Part shown: positions 22,146 through 32,921 of the stretch, piece after piece
Numbering within the stretch: position 1 is the stretch's first letter
How the letters are laid out: every line of letters begins with the position of its first letter
Assembly: GCA_002104985.1 (NCBI GenBank)
Contig: MCGO01000075.1
Span: forward strand, 124,001 to 188,000
Length of the DNA: 64,000 bases
Origin: Rhizoclosmatium globosum
Taxonomy: Eukaryota > Chytridiomycota > Chytridiomycetes > Chytridiales > Chytriomycetaceae
Reading direction: 5' to 3'
Position numbers and translations under genes: made by a program
The notes under the pieces: model-generated
Told to the model about the DNA's origin: nothing
The model's database searches: none
The model's input: the letters and a program-made list of their open reading frames with translations, nothing else

Positions 22146-23779
22146 ATGCCATTTGACGCTGCATCACCAGGCTCTAGTTCATTCTTCGAATCGATGTTTG
22201 ATGCTGAACAGCTCGAAAGTGACCAGTCTGCTATTCAAGTTCCTGTAACTGACACGAGTGATCCAAGAAGTCCGCACCGACCGTCCAAAGCAACGATTCA
22301 GTCATTGACTTCTGAAGTACTTGATATGATTACTCTCTGGCTTCCGCTTGATCGCCTTCTGTTGGACTTCTGCCTGGCATCCAAGGCTGTGTATCACTTG
22401 TCCTTCTTGGCCTCCTTCAAATCGGCGAAATCGTATCTGATCCTGCGAATGAAGTCAAAGATGTTCGAAGATATTTGTGGGTTCTTGGCTGAAGAGGCTG
22501 TTGATTGGGACTACTGGAAATAACTCCCTTTCACCCTCCAAGTTATCATCTTCCACCGAATCCTTAACTCTGTGGATTCTCAAAAAGCAATCGTGCAATT
22601 TTTCATCCAATTATGCACTTGCTCTTGTCCAGTGTATGATGAAGGAACTTGAATTTACCCCTTCAAGTCGTTTGCTTGCTTGGGCGTGTCAGTCAAACTA
22701 TACAGAAATTGTCGAACTATCCTTGAAAAATCCATCATTGAATCCATCATTGGACGTAAACGCTGCTTTTGGAATCGCTAGTTGGTGGGATTACAAAATT
22801 ATAGCCAAACAGCTTCTCAGGGACCCCTGCTTCAGTAGAAACCACGATTATTTGAATCTGTTGTGCAAATATGGTGTTCATGAAGAGCTAGAAGCTTGGC
22901 TCCTTGATCCTCGTGTGGATCCTTCTGAAGATCGTTCGCATGCATTGAAGTTGGCTGTTCAATTTGATCACTTGGAAGTCGTCAATATATTGCTTGCAGA
23001 TGGTCGAGTAAATTCGCAACATCACATGGTGCTTTGAACTGCCATCAAGTTGGGTAAAGTAGACATTGTAGAGCGGCTTTTGGAGGATCCTCGAGGAACC
23101 ATCATATAGAAACAATGCAGCTCTTATTGGTGCAGCAGAAAGTGGAAATGTTGCTGTGATGAAGCGCCTTCTCTTGGATCCAAGGACGCATGACAATAAT
23201 ACGCTCTTTCTCTATAGTTGTCGTGCTCAATTATTGCCCCTTGTTGAAGCTCTTCTCCTTGACGGACGCGTGGATCCGACAGTTGAAGAAAACAATGCAT
23301 TGAGGGTTGCCGTTCAGAATGACCATTTAGATGTTGTCCGCCTTCTTGTTGCTGATTCTAGAGTCCGTCAAATGGTTGAAAATCGAACGCCGTTCTTTCT
23401 TTCACTTTCAAAGTCTGCAAAGGTTGTCCAGCTATTGCTCCAGCATTCTAATGCGGATCTTTTTCAAGACAGCTGCAGCATATTTATGGACGCTGTTGTC
23501 AACGCGCGCGACGAGATTGTTCAAGTTTTATTGCAAGATCCGCGATTTGATCCTTGCTCGGGAAACTCGGTGGCTTTCATTTCCGCTGTTGGGGCTCAAA
23601 ATGAAACCATTTCCAAGATTCTTCTCTCAGACCAACGAGTTGTGGATCAAGTTCGTGGAAATTTGGAATACTTTGACAACGAGTTGAAGAAACACAGTTT
23701 GTCTCTGGAATTTCGGCTTGGGATGTCGTCGTTTTTAATTCAGAATGGATTGTTGGACTTGGAGATTCTTTTTCATTAA
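22146..23779 (+). pseudogene. F-box/ankyrin pseudogene
   Basis: A full-length family member by similarity, with several lesions. An intact start and F-box (TIQSLTSEVLDMITLWLPLD) run to an in-frame TAA at 22521-22523 (WK-stop-LPF, where relatives read through). A frame change near 22595 leads to the repeats (SRLLAWACQSNYTEIVEL). Two more frame changes lie near 23020 and 23090, after which MKRLLLDPRTHDNNTLF continues to the C-terminus. With one stop and at least three shifts this is best called a pseudogene, though one or two shifts could be sequence error. It lies directly before the intact copy at 23846. Confidence 0.8.
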
Positions 23780-23845
23780 GCTGTAATTATGAAATATAAG
23801 ATTTATACAGAGAAAAACACTCTACATCCAAGCAGCTGCACCACA

Positions 23846-25537
23846 ATGGCCAACAATGGATCTCATTTTCAAGAAGAGAATGACGCCTCTGTGAACGTGT
23901 ACAACTCAATGTTGTATGAACCGGCTCCTCTCATGAACAAGGATCAAACATCGGAGCGAATGCCTCTGATTGGCCAGTTCTGTCGACACTCCACGAAATC
24001 AATTCAGTCTTTGTCTTCAGAAATACTTCAGTTGATTTTTATCAAGCTTCCCATTGACCACATTGGACTCTTCTTGACCTGCAAATATGTATACCTTGTG
24101 TCTCCATTGGCTTCCATCGAATCAGCACAATCGTATTTGAAGCTCCGAATGATTCATTTGGGGTGCAATTCAGTATGGGATTTCTTGCCGAAAGAGGTGT
24201 CTGGATGGACTAGACCCAAGACCCTCCCATTCAATCTACACGTTAACATTTTGTATCGAATGCTCAAATCGCAGGCAACACACGAAACAATCACAAACTA
24301 TAAAATCATCAAGATTAATTCTTCGAAACATGCGTTTGCTCTAGTGAAAGCATTGGTGGATTCGAAAGTTCTAATGTACAAGCGTTCAAATCGGTTGCTT
24401 TGTTGGGCTTGTCAGTTGAATTATGAGGAAGTTGTCAAATTCTGCCTGGATTATCCGCTTTTGGATCCATCTGAGAACGATAATGCTGCACTCACGATTG
24501 CCCATCGTTTCCGGTACCAGAATATTGTGAGACAGCTTGTGAAGGACCCTCGGCACAAAAGAGCACTTGGCGGACATAATTATTTCAATCTATTGTGTCA
24601 ATATGGCGTTCATGAAGAGTTACAGGGTTGGTTTCCTGATGATTCACTAACCAACTTTTCGTTTGGCCTGGAGCTTGCAGTGGGATCTGGTCACTTAAAA
24701 GTTATCAATACGTTGCTGTTAGACTTTAAAGTGGATCCAAACCAACGAAATGTACTTGCATACGCGGCAAGCTTGGGGCGAATGGAAATTGTCGAAAGAC
24801 TTTTGGAGGATCCTCGAGTGTATCCCTCAATGGGAAATAATGCAGCCCTGATTGGTGCGGCAAAAGAAAATGACATTGCAGTGATAAAGCGTCTCCTTTT
24901 GGATCCAAGAATCAATGTGACCTACAACAACAATCGGCTCTTCATACACAGTTGCCGACTACAACTATTGTCTCTGGCTCAAGAGCTCCTTCAAGATGGA
25001 CGTGCAGATCCAACCGCTCAGAATAATGAAGCCTTGGTAACTGCTATCATAAATAGCCAAATTGAGGTTCTTCAACTGTTGCTTGCTGATCTCAGAATCA
25101 AATCAGAGTTTGAAAAACAAGCTCGATACTTTCTTTCTATTTCGAAGTCTGCCCAAGTTTTCCGACTCTTACTTCAGCATTGTCGAGTGGGTGTACTTTC
25201 TGAAGATTGCTGCAGTAATCTCCTCACAGACTCTATTGTCCACAAGCGTGATCAAATCCTTCTCGTTATGCTCCAAGATCCCCAATTTGATCTCAGTGCC
25301 AGAAATATTAACATGGCAGCTTTAATCTCTTCGGTGACAGCTCAGAATGTGACCTTCACCAAGATTCTATTTTCAGATAAAAGAGTTGTGACTCAAATTC
25401 GCACAAATGCGGAATCCTTTGATAGAGAACTACAAAGGAGTGGCTTATCTCCAAAGTTTCGGATTGCCATCGCAGAATTTTTGATTGAAAACGGATTGTC
25501 TGATTTGGCACTTATTTTTTCCGTTAGACAGTCGTGA
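23846..25537 (+). CDS. F-box / ankyrin-repeat protein, intact
   Basis: Uninterrupted frame of 563 aa from the ATG at 23846 (MANNGSHFQEEND; an upstream in-frame ATG at 23789 is possible). The F-box is at about residues 50-75 (SIQSLSSEILQLIFIKLPID). Degenerate ankyrin repeats fill the rest, for example LLLDPRINVTYNNNRLFIHS and LEDPRVYPSMGNNAALIGA. Single exon, like its relatives. Probable SCF substrate adaptor by analogy with F-box proteins; target unknown. Confidence 0.85.
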   Translation: MANNGSHFQEENDASVNVYNSMLYEPAPLMNKDQTSERMPLIGQFCRHSTKSIQSLSSEILQLIFIKLPIDHIGLFLTCKYVYLVSPLASIESAQSYLKLRMIHLGCNSVWDFLPKEVSGWTRPKTLPFNLHVNILYRMLKSQATHETITNYKIIKINSSKHAFALVKALVDSKVLMYKRSNRLLCWACQLNYEEVVKFCLDYPLLDPSENDNAALTIAHRFRYQNIVRQLVKDPRHKRALGGHNYFNLLCQYGVHEELQGWFPDDSLTNFSFGLELAVGSGHLKVINTLLLDFKVDPNQRNVLAYAASLGRMEIVERLLEDPRVYPSMGNNAALIGAAKENDIAVIKRLLLDPRINVTYNNNRLFIHSCRLQLLSLAQELLQDGRADPTAQNNEALVTAIINSQIEVLQLLLADLRIKSEFEKQARYFLSISKSAQVFRLLLQHCRVGVLSEDCCSNLLTDSIVHKRDQILLVMLQDPQFDLSARNINMAALISSVTAQNVTFTKILFSDKRVVTQIRTNAESFDRELQRSGLSPKFRIAIAEFLIENGLSDLALIFSVRQS

Positions 25538-25589
25538 ATAATTGTGATGATATGGAGTTTCGAATTAATTAATAAACTAAAAATGAAGT

Positions 25590-25815
25590 TCGCTGAAACG
25601 GGCTTCCCATCCAAAATACATGGTAGTTTTGGTGTTGAAATTATCTCAATGATGCTTCTCTTTGATCCGCGAGTTGCTTCTGAGCTCTGAAATACTAAAA
25701 AGATGTAATTTGTGGGACGGATATGCATACGCCTCTGGAATTTCGAGTTGCGATGGCTGAGGTTTTGGTGCGAATAGGATGGCCCACTTGGCGCTTTTCT
25801 TTGGAGTGAAATATC
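25590..25815 (+). pseudogene. 3' relic of an F-box/ankyrin gene
   Basis: Short decayed stretch whose conceptual pieces match the family C-terminus in order: EIISMMLLFDPRVASEL (compare KIISTMLLSDERVITVL), then LEFRVAMAEVLVRIG (compare REFRSSMVEFLIQRR), with stops and shifts between. The following 80 bp also resemble those after the relic at 27770. Confidence 0.6.
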
Positions 25816-26045
25816 TAGAAAATGATGCATTCTTATTATGAAGGGGTTTTTTGGTGTAATTGGAGATGTATAATGTCTTACTTTATCAAAAATCGCACCG
25901 TGAACTTCGCCCTAAATTCTGAATGTAAGTTGTGAGTTGTGACCCCTTTAACTGCTTGAACGCATTCAAGAGAATCAATACTTTCATCCTGCAAATCGTG
26001 TATTTATATGAGTTTTTGTCTGCCTTTTGTGAATAGAACTTGATC

Positions 26046-27635
26046 ATGGAGACTACCATCAGTGCACTCAACAAATCATTGCTACAGTCCTTACCCGCAG
26101 AAATAATCCAGCTTATCTTTCGTAGGCTTCCATTTGATGGCTTGCTAGAATTCTGCCTCACATCCAAGACAGTCTACATCGCTTCCCCTATTGCATCAAT
26201 GCGATCAGCAAACACCTTTGTGAAGCTTAAGTCGATCCATTCAGGCATTAAGTCTATTTGGCAGCTACTGGAACAGGAGAATCTTGCGAGCGACAATTGG
26301 GTGTCTCTGCCGTTTCCACTTCAAGCAGCTATCTTCCACCAAACACTTATTGCGCCAGATGGCTTGAAAGAGATAAAAAATTATCCAATGTTTACTGTGT
26401 CGAATAAGTACCTGATGGCTCTTGTAAAGGCTGTGTTTGAAGAACTCAATTTTCAACCTACCAATCAATTCCTTTGTTGGGCGTGTGAGCTCGAACACGT
26501 CGAAGTAGTTGGTATTTGCTTGAAAAATCCACGTATTGACGTCTCGGGACACAGGAATGCGGCTCTTGACGTTGCTCATGCATCAAAAAATACACATATT
26601 GTGAAGCTCCTACTCAAAGATCCTCGTTTCGACAGAATGAATTTCCAACGAGGAATCACTTATTTGAATTTACTGTGCTTGTATGGCATGTATGAGGAGT
26701 TGCAATCTTGGATTCTCGATCCCCGAATTGATCCTTCTGTCGATAATTCGCTGGCCTTATATCTTGGAGTTGACGTTGGTCATTTGGAAATCGTCGATAT
26801 ATTGCTTTCTGACGGTCGAGTGAATCCAAATGATCGAAATGTGCTTCAGTGGGCCGCAAAGAAGGGGAGAGTGGGTATTGTAGAACGAATTTTACGAGAT
26901 TCTCGAGTTGATCCATCGTTGCATAACAATTTCGCGCTCCTCAGTGCAGTAGGTGAAAACCATACTCCTCTTATCCAAAGACTTCTCTCGGATTCAAGAA
27001 TTGATGTAACTCGTGATGATGATGCATTGTTCATCGAAGCCTGCAGATGTCGATATGTACCTTTAATTGAGGCCCTCCTTCTTGATGGACGTTCAGATCC
27101 AACAGCTCAAGAAAACCAAGCCTTGAAACATGCAATTCGGCATCATCACTCTCTAGTCATTGATACACTTCTTGCTGACCCTCGAATTGATCCAAAGTTT
27201 GAGAACTGCGCCATCTTATCAATGTCTGTTCCAAATTATTTAATCCATACATTCCTTCTCCATCCTCGAATGAATTTGCTCTCAGAGAGCGCCAGAGTTC
27301 TTGTGGAAGCAATCAACAACAATCGTTCCGATATTGTTCAGCTCTTATTGTGGGATGGACAAATCAATCCATGTGCTGAGAACTTGGCTGCTTTGGTATC
27401 TGCTGTTTCAGCTCAGAGTAAAATCATCTCAACGATGCTTCTCTCTGATGAAAGAGTTATTACTGTACTTAGCGCAAGACCCGAGTATTATGAAAATGTG
27501 ATTGGTGGGATTAACGTCCCTCGGGAATTTCGATCGAGTATGGTGGAGTTTTTGATTCAGAGGAGGTTGTCTCATTTGACGCTATTGTTTGGAGTAAAGA
27601 CGCAAGAGAAAAGACTGTTCCAGGGTGTATTCTAA
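26046..27635 (+). CDS. F-box / ankyrin-repeat protein, intact
   Basis: Uninterrupted frame of 529 aa from an ATG at 26046. F-box at residues about 12-40 (LLQSLPAEIIQLIFRRLPFD), a spacer of about 90 residues, then about eleven repeats such as LLLKDPRFDRMNF, LLSDGRVNPNDRNVLQ and LRDSRVDPSLHNNFALL. It is closest to the minus-strand copies at 4031 and 1 (shared tail LTLLFGVKTQEKR), so sequences on opposite strands 20 kb apart derive from recent duplication. Used here as the intact reference for the broken copies. Confidence 0.87.
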   Translation: METTISALNKSLLQSLPAEIIQLIFRRLPFDGLLEFCLTSKTVYIASPIASMRSANTFVKLKSIHSGIKSIWQLLEQENLASDNWVSLPFPLQAAIFHQTLIAPDGLKEIKNYPMFTVSNKYLMALVKAVFEELNFQPTNQFLCWACELEHVEVVGICLKNPRIDVSGHRNAALDVAHASKNTHIVKLLLKDPRFDRMNFQRGITYLNLLCLYGMYEELQSWILDPRIDPSVDNSLALYLGVDVGHLEIVDILLSDGRVNPNDRNVLQWAAKKGRVGIVERILRDSRVDPSLHNNFALLSAVGENHTPLIQRLLSDSRIDVTRDDDALFIEACRCRYVPLIEALLLDGRSDPTAQENQALKHAIRHHHSLVIDTLLADPRIDPKFENCAILSMSVPNYLIHTFLLHPRMNLLSESARVLVEAINNNRSDIVQLLLWDGQINPCAENLAALVSAVSAQSKIISTMLLSDERVITVLSARPEYYENVIGGINVPREFRSSMVEFLIQRRLSHLTLLFGVKTQEKRLFQGVF

Positions 27636-27769
27636 AGTTCTATTTCTCCTTTATCATTATTATAATAAATAGCACGAGAGTTCTCTGTTTCGTTCACGAA
27701 TTTTTATCATATGTCATGCGTACGTTTTTGCTGCTCCTCGACTTAATCCAAAATTCGATATCTCAACGA

Positions 27770-27900
27770 TATTTTTCTCTGATTGGAGATTTATTTCTGA
27801 GCTCTGTACACGAAGGGAATACTATAATGGATTGATGGGATTAAGATGCCTTGAGAAAATTTCGAGTTGCAATGGCGGAGGTTTTGCTTATTTGGAGTGA
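27770..27900 (+). pseudogene. 3' relic of an F-box/ankyrin gene
   Basis: Another decayed C-terminus: ISTIFFSDWRFISELCTRREYYNG aligns with the KIISTMLLSDERVITVLS..EYYEN region of intact copies; what follows is out of frame. The downstream sequence resembles that after the relic at 25590-25815, so these two flanking relics look like duplicates of one segment. Confidence 0.55.
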
Positions 27901-28064
27901 TATATCCGGAGAATGATGTATTAAGTCACAATATTGAAGTGGATGTTTTTAATATACTTGGAGATGTATACTTTCTTAATTTATCACCTTCAAAAAGCCC
28001 TTTGAACAGCCTCGTCGCTTCTTCCAGCGGACGCAGCACCCTTACCTCTTTAGAACTCATCAAT

Positions 28065-28747
28065 ATGTTGAATCTATTCACATCAATTCAGCGATGGTAC
28101 AACGAGCATCCTGCAGTACAATGGCTGGCAGCCTTTGTCAAACAATACGGCATCTCCTTCTTTATTGCGGACCTGATCGTGGGAACATCCACATTCTTAG
28201 TATGTCTTATCTTACTACTCATGGCTGGTAAGCATCCGACCAAACCGGCGTACCTGCATACTGTAAGAAAGTTACTAAATTAGATCATACAGACGTTCAA
28301 CCACTACAAATCGCAAACTGGCTACACCTGAAAGAAGACTCAGTCTGGCGAACATGGATCAAAGACTATGGTGTCTTTGCGGCTGCTTTTGTGATTATGA
28401 AGCTTCTGTTTCCGATGAGGCTGGCGTTGGAAATCGTTTTGACTCGGTTGATTCATGGGACTGTGAATCGAAATGTGCAGCCTGTTTGGGATCGTGTGTG
28501 TGGGTTTTGTGGGTGGACTGGGGAGGAGGGGGATGATGAAGGTGGGGAGGGGAGTGGTGAAGGGAGGGAAATGCTGGGGTTGCATAGTTATAAAGAGATC
28601 GTGGAGGATGAAGATCATGTTCTTTTGGCGGGAGAGGCTAGTGAGGATGTGGAGACTCTTGTTGCTACGGAAAGGAATTCATGGAATAGTCATGTTGGGA
28701 GGGCCAGTTCACCAACGTCAAGGTTTCGACATTCATCACAGGAGTAA
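28065..28747 (+). CDS. DUF1279/FAM210-like membrane protein, copy 1
   Basis: Join(28065..28227, 28284..28747), 208 aa; 56-nt intron GTAAGC..AATTAG. It contains a FAM210-type domain with two hydrophobic segments: VKQYGISFFIADLIVGTSTF continuing into LVCLILLLMA, and YGVFAAAFVIMKLLFPMRLA (the family pattern is YGxxxxxxxxxxx..APxRxxxT). An acidic, Ser-rich C-terminal tail of about 80 residues follows. FAM210 proteins are mitochondrial inner-membrane proteins in animals and yeast; location here is inferred. Tandem with a diverged copy at 29030. Confidence 0.65.
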
Positions 28748-29029
28748 TCTACTTTCGCATTTCTTCAGCGTCTCCTATATTCCCACACAAGTTAAATGTC
28801 ACGTAACTCATTGTTCAATACACAAAACAATAAGATACCCCATATCTCTGAAAATAAATCTAAAATGTATTCTCTTTATTTCCCTTATTTATTTTGAGAA
28901 AGTGATACCAGGTTCACACCCTAGCGCCAATAATGGCTGTGTCAGGTGTCAGTCAGGTGCCTCCAGATGTTTTTCTTCTTGACTCAGAACATTGTTCCAT
29001 CCTTCACTGTAACCTACCCACGATTTCCA

Positions 29030-29651
29030 ATGATCAAATGGCTCCAACGCAAGTACGAAGAAAGCGAGCTAGCGCAGTGGCTTGCGGGACTAGTAGCCGA
29101 GTACGGACCGGCCTGGGTGGTTTCAGCGCAGATCGTAGGCTGGTTCTGTTTCTTTGTTCTTTGGGCGCTGTTGATTGTTGCTGGTGAGTCATCGTTTGCT
29201 TGGGTGGTTGCTTGGGTGTTTGGGAAGGTTAACGTTGATTCAGATGTGCATCCATCGAGAATCGCTGATTCGTTCCAGTTGGCCGATGATTCACTCTGGC
29301 GCTATTACATCGATGTCTATGGCGTTCCTGCCGCGGCTTATGTTCTGAATCGTATTATATTTCCGATAAGGATTGCGATGGAGATTGTGCTGGTGAGGCA
29401 GATACATAAGCCTGTGAATGCTGTTCTCGTGTTTGGGGTGTACTTCTGGGACAAGGGAAGGTGTCGATGGAGAGGAGGATGAGGAGGATGGGGATGTTAC
29501 AGAGATGGCAGAGTACAAGGGTGTTCCGGAGTCTGATGCTTTGGATGACCAAGATGAGGAAGAAGCGAATGATGATCTGGCTACATTATGCGTAAACGAT
29601 GGAGACTCAATAATAGCGGGTAAAGCCTCAAAAGATTCATCGCGGCATTAG
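29030..29651 (+). CDS. DUF1279/FAM210-like membrane protein, copy 2 (frame break near the tail)
   Basis: Exon 29030-29183 (MIKWLQRKYEESELAQWLAG), intron to 29243, then exon from 29244 with DDSLWRYYIDVYGVPAAAYV and NRIIFPIRIAMEIVLVRQIH, matching copy 1 across both hydrophobic segments and the intron site. After KPVN the frame that matches copy 1 (CLGCTSGTREG..; compare CGFCGWTGEEG) is shifted by one base near 29415. Unshifted, the protein ends at 29482; with the shift the acidic tail runs to 29651. Pseudogenisation or a one-base assembly error are both possible. Confidence 0.55.
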
Positions 29652-29877
29652 TGTTCAGTCTTTGGAAGCGCTGGGAAGGTGTGACACATAATCTGCCACC
29701 TGAACTATTATTTATATACCCATCACAATTAAAATCTGCATATGTATCTCGGTATATTCTTAAATCATTCTATGATGATTCTACAGTCAAACTTAGGAGT
29801 GAATGTGTGAAAATGAAATGTAACTTTATTAAAACTTTAAAAATGAAATTGAATTGACTGCGAATTGAAATTCGTAC

Positions 29878-31782
29878 TTAAGCAGGTACGGATTCAGAAT
29901 CTGTTGGAGGTTGTGGAACAGTTTCGTCGTCTGTGGCAACGGCTTCTTTAGGAGCTTCTTCTGACTCTTCAATTGGTGCAGGAGCTTCAGGGGAAACTTC
30001 TTCAACTGGTTGCGATGCAGATTCATCAGTTGGTACAGGTTCCTCACTCTTTGGTTCTTCACCTGATGTTTCTGTTGCAACTACTTCTGGTGACTCCGCG
30101 CTTTGTTCTTGAACCGCTTCAGATTCTGCTACTGGTGCAGACTCAGGATCAGCTTGTTCTTCAGAAGAGGGAACTTGCTCTTCTGCCACAGCTACTTCTT
30201 CAGCGGGTGCAGCAGCATCAACACCACCTTCCGTATCAACTTCCTTCGATTCCTCAGCAGGAACAGTTGTCGCACCTCCATCTTCACCACCAGCTTCAAC
30301 AGGTTCCTCAGTCTCCGGCTTATTCAACGTATCACGACTCAACTTCTGACGCGTCTTGAATCCGCGGAACGTTGCTTGGAGTTTCACAGCGGCTTCATGT
30401 TGTTCTTCAGTTGCTTGGGAAGGATCGAGGAGTTGGTCTGTTGTGTCGTCGGTGTTTGCTTCGCGGGATTCTTCAGCGGGGACAGTGGCGGCGTCGGTGG
30501 AGGGAGGTTCCACGGGATGTGCAGAGTCTTCGGATTCTGGGTTGTTGAGGGTATCGCGGCTGAGTTTTTGACGGGTTTTGTAGCCGCGGAATGTTGCTTG
30601 GAGTTTTACGGCGGCTTCTTTTTGTTCTTCGGTGGCTTGGCTTGGATCGAGAAGGGGTTCTTGAGCGGGGTTTTGGTCTTGGGATTGGGATTGGGTGGTG
30701 GAAGGGTCTTGGGACTCGGCTTTGATTGTGGAGGCGCGTTTTTTGGGGGATGTCAGGTTTTGGAGGGATGTTGAGAGGCGTTGGGCTAAGTTTGAGAGAC
30801 TTGTTCGTTTTGAGGATGGAGCTGTTGGGTGTTTTGATGATGGTTGTGCTTGTACAGGCTCTGATTGAGGAGCAGTGGGTTCAACTTGTTCTGTAGATTC
30901 TGGTGCTGCTGCTGAAGAGCTTCCCGATTGCTCAACTTCAGCTGATGCATCTGATGAACCCGATCCACCTTCTCCCCCCGCCACAGCTTCAGCAGGAGGT
31001 TTAACATCCCCACCGACATCTTTCCCAGGAACAACCGCCGTCGCAGCAGCACCAACAGCTTCATTCGCCTCCGCCTTCTTCTTCTCCTCAATCTCCCTCC
31101 AATTCTTGGGCCGACTTATCGCCTCCATCCGCTGCAACTGCTTCTCCGACATAACAAGCCGATGCGTCATCGGCCGCCACTCGCTCACCTCCTTCGGGAT
31201 CCCCGATTCAGGAAACTGGTATACGGGGTACACCACGCGCGGCTTGCTGAGTCGCTCGATCGCGGCTTGGGACGGGGGTGGGTGGTCTTTTGGCTGGAGT
31301 TGGATGGGTTGGGGTGGTGGGGGGATGGGTTTTGGGGTTGCCATGCGGGTGAAGAAGTCTGGGGGTGGTGGGGGTTGGTGGTGGTGGATGCAGTGTGGGC
31401 GGGCGTTGTCGACTTCTTCGACAAAGTGCTTGCATTGGGTGTGTTGCGCGAGGCGGGTGAAGACTGAGCCGTCCGAGCGGGTTGAGGGTGGGTTTGTGGG
31501 GTGCGAGGGGAGGTGCAGGAGGTAGCGGTATTTTTGGTAGCGGGTTTTGAGCTTTTGTTGGAGGATGTGTGGGGATTGGAGGTCCGTGGGGATGTTTTTG
31601 TGGCGGGGTGGGTGTGGGTGGTATTTCTGTTTTGGGGGAAGGCCGGGGGCGTGAGAGAGGGCGTCTGCAGCGGCTTCTTCGCGGGTGTGGTGATGGGAGG
31701 GGCGGCGGATTTTGTGCAGGGCGTGTTGGTGGTGATGGTGGTTATGTTCGTGCAGTTGACGCGTTTTAGTGACTGTTGACAT
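29878..31782 (-). CDS. IQ-motif protein with THEG-like repeats, possible flagellar protein
   Basis: Single frame of 634 aa. The N-terminal third is His/Pro-rich. Residues about 170-240 carry short motifs resembling THEG repeats (AIERLSKPRVVYP, QRMEAISRPKNW). The middle has two IQ motifs, each AAVKLQATFRGxKTRQKLSRDTLN, duplicated with their flanks (SQATEEQ-x-EAAV). The C-terminal 200 residues are acidic and low-complexity (Glu, Pro, Val, Ala). IQ motifs bind calmodulin or light chains; THEG-type repeats occur in proteins of sperm-tail microtubules. A role in the zoospore flagellum is an inference. Confidence 0.6.
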   Translation of the reverse strand: MSTVTKTRQLHEHNHHHHQHALHKIRRPSHHHTREEAAADALSHAPGLPPKQKYHPHPPRHKNIPTDLQSPHILQQKLKTRYQKYRYLLHLPSHPTNPPSTRSDGSVFTRLAQHTQCKHFVEEVDNARPHCIHHHQPPPPPDFFTRMATPKPIPPPPQPIQLQPKDHPPPSQAAIERLSKPRVVYPVYQFPESGIPKEVSEWRPMTHRLVMSEKQLQRMEAISRPKNWREIEEKKKAEANEAVGAAATAVVPGKDVGGDVKPPAEAVAGGEGGSGSSDASAEVEQSGSSSAAAPESTEQVEPTAPQSEPVQAQPSSKHPTAPSSKRTSLSNLAQRLSTSLQNLTSPKKRASTIKAESQDPSTTQSQSQDQNPAQEPLLDPSQATEEQKEAAVKLQATFRGYKTRQKLSRDTLNNPESEDSAHPVEPPSTDAATVPAEESREANTDDTTDQLLDPSQATEEQHEAAVKLQATFRGFKTRQKLSRDTLNKPETEEPVEAGGEDGGATTVPAEESKEVDTEGGVDAAAPAEEVAVAEEQVPSSEEQADPESAPVAESEAVQEQSAESPEVVATETSGEEPKSEEPVPTDESASQPVEEVSPEAPAPIEESEEAPKEAVATDDETVPQPPTDSESVPA

Positions 31783-31958
31783 CTTGTAGTATCTTTTATT
31801 AAAGTATAATATTAGTGGCTATGATGTTGACGTAGAGTGAACTTACTCCAGCTCACTAGTTCCCACATAAGGGTTACTAACCCTCAACTGAAACAGTTTC
31901 CGAAAATGCGACAACTCTTTCTCCCGTTCTAAATATTGCCTAAGTTTCCATCCACTCT

Positions 31959-32366
31959 TTATAGATCGAAACTCAAACCTTTCTGCAACCGTTGCGACAA
32001 GTATTCCAACGGCCAGTGTCGATGAAACTCAAGCCCCTTGAAATCAACCAACGGCCTCAGAATCGGTTGCTTCCGTATCAACAGCGGGTCTCGCGATGGA
32101 TCATAGCCGTGGAACTGGTACGCGTGGACATAGGGAATTTGCTTCTGGCTGATCTCGTTTGCGATTTCAGTGGCAATGTCTTGGTCTATCTGCACTGGTT
32201 TTGCTGGTTCTGTTGAGGGTGCTTCGTCTTTGAGGGAGACATGGCGCTCTTGAGTTGGGATCGCGGGAAGCATAGATGTTTGATGGATGTTCGCGTTTTT
32301 TGTCTGAAGGGGAATGTGATTGGCGTTCTGTGGATTTTCGAGAAGTTCGACAGTTGGGTACATCAT
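31959..32366 (-). CDS. Small protein of unknown function
   Basis: A 135-aa frame with its own ATG (MMYPTVELLENPQN) and stop, without signal peptide or membrane segment. The C-terminal half is rich in charged and aromatic residues (DPSRDPLLIRKQPILRPL, EFHRHWPLEYLSQRL). It lies upstream of the IQ-motif gene on the same strand, with about 180 bp between. No family recognised; the composition looks coding. Confidence 0.5.
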   Translation of the reverse strand: MMYPTVELLENPQNANHIPLQTKNANIHQTSMLPAIPTQERHVSLKDEAPSTEPAKPVQIDQDIATEIANEISQKQIPYVHAYQFHGYDPSRDPLLIRKQPILRPLVDFKGLEFHRHWPLEYLSQRLQKGLSFDL

Positions 32367-32921
32367 TCTACTTGTTTATTATTCAAAAAGAGGAAAATGA
32401 TAGATTGATCTCAACGAACCTTGTATATAATATCGAAAGAATAACATGGGTAACTATTCCACAATAGACGAAGCTTGACGTTTAAAATAGTTGTGTCTTC
32501 ATTCCAAAAGGAGGCTAGATCATATATCCAAGCTTGTTTGACTGCGCTTGGATGACTGGTTCGTTGTCCGCAGCAAGGGGTTGCTGTGTGTTTCAAGATT
32601 CTTGTGGGTGTATTTTCGAATAGGAATGGCTATTCTTTGTTAGCACATTATTTACCGTATATATAATCAAATCAGATCGCATCGCACTTTGGTGGCGAAT
32701 GGTGTTTTTTGGTCCGAAAGCTGTCCAAGCAAAGATAACTGCCTGCCACACACAAAATTCCCACTGCTTTCATCCCCAAAAACCGACAAGGGGACGTTCA
32801 GCATCCCCTCTTTCAGCATTCATAAAACTCCTTCAACTTAATTCATTCCTTCAGATATACCCTTCCAACCCACACACACTCTGTCTCACACACACACACA
32901 CACACACTCAAAGAAACACAA
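32367..32921. promoter_or_regulatory. Intergenic region between divergent genes, with a CA microsatellite
   Basis: This 555-bp spacer separates the minus-strand small gene from the plus-strand cyclin gene and should hold both promoters. It contains a CA run at about 32889-32907, just before the cyclin ATG. No defined operator was recognised. Confidence 0.45.

Noticed and set aside
30103..31525. Long plus-strand frames opposite the IQ-motif gene
   Set aside because: Repetitive shadow translations of the low-complexity minus-strand gene; no domain seen.
32889..32907. CA repeat as a regulatory element of the cyclin gene
   Set aside because: A simple microsatellite; nothing links it to regulation.
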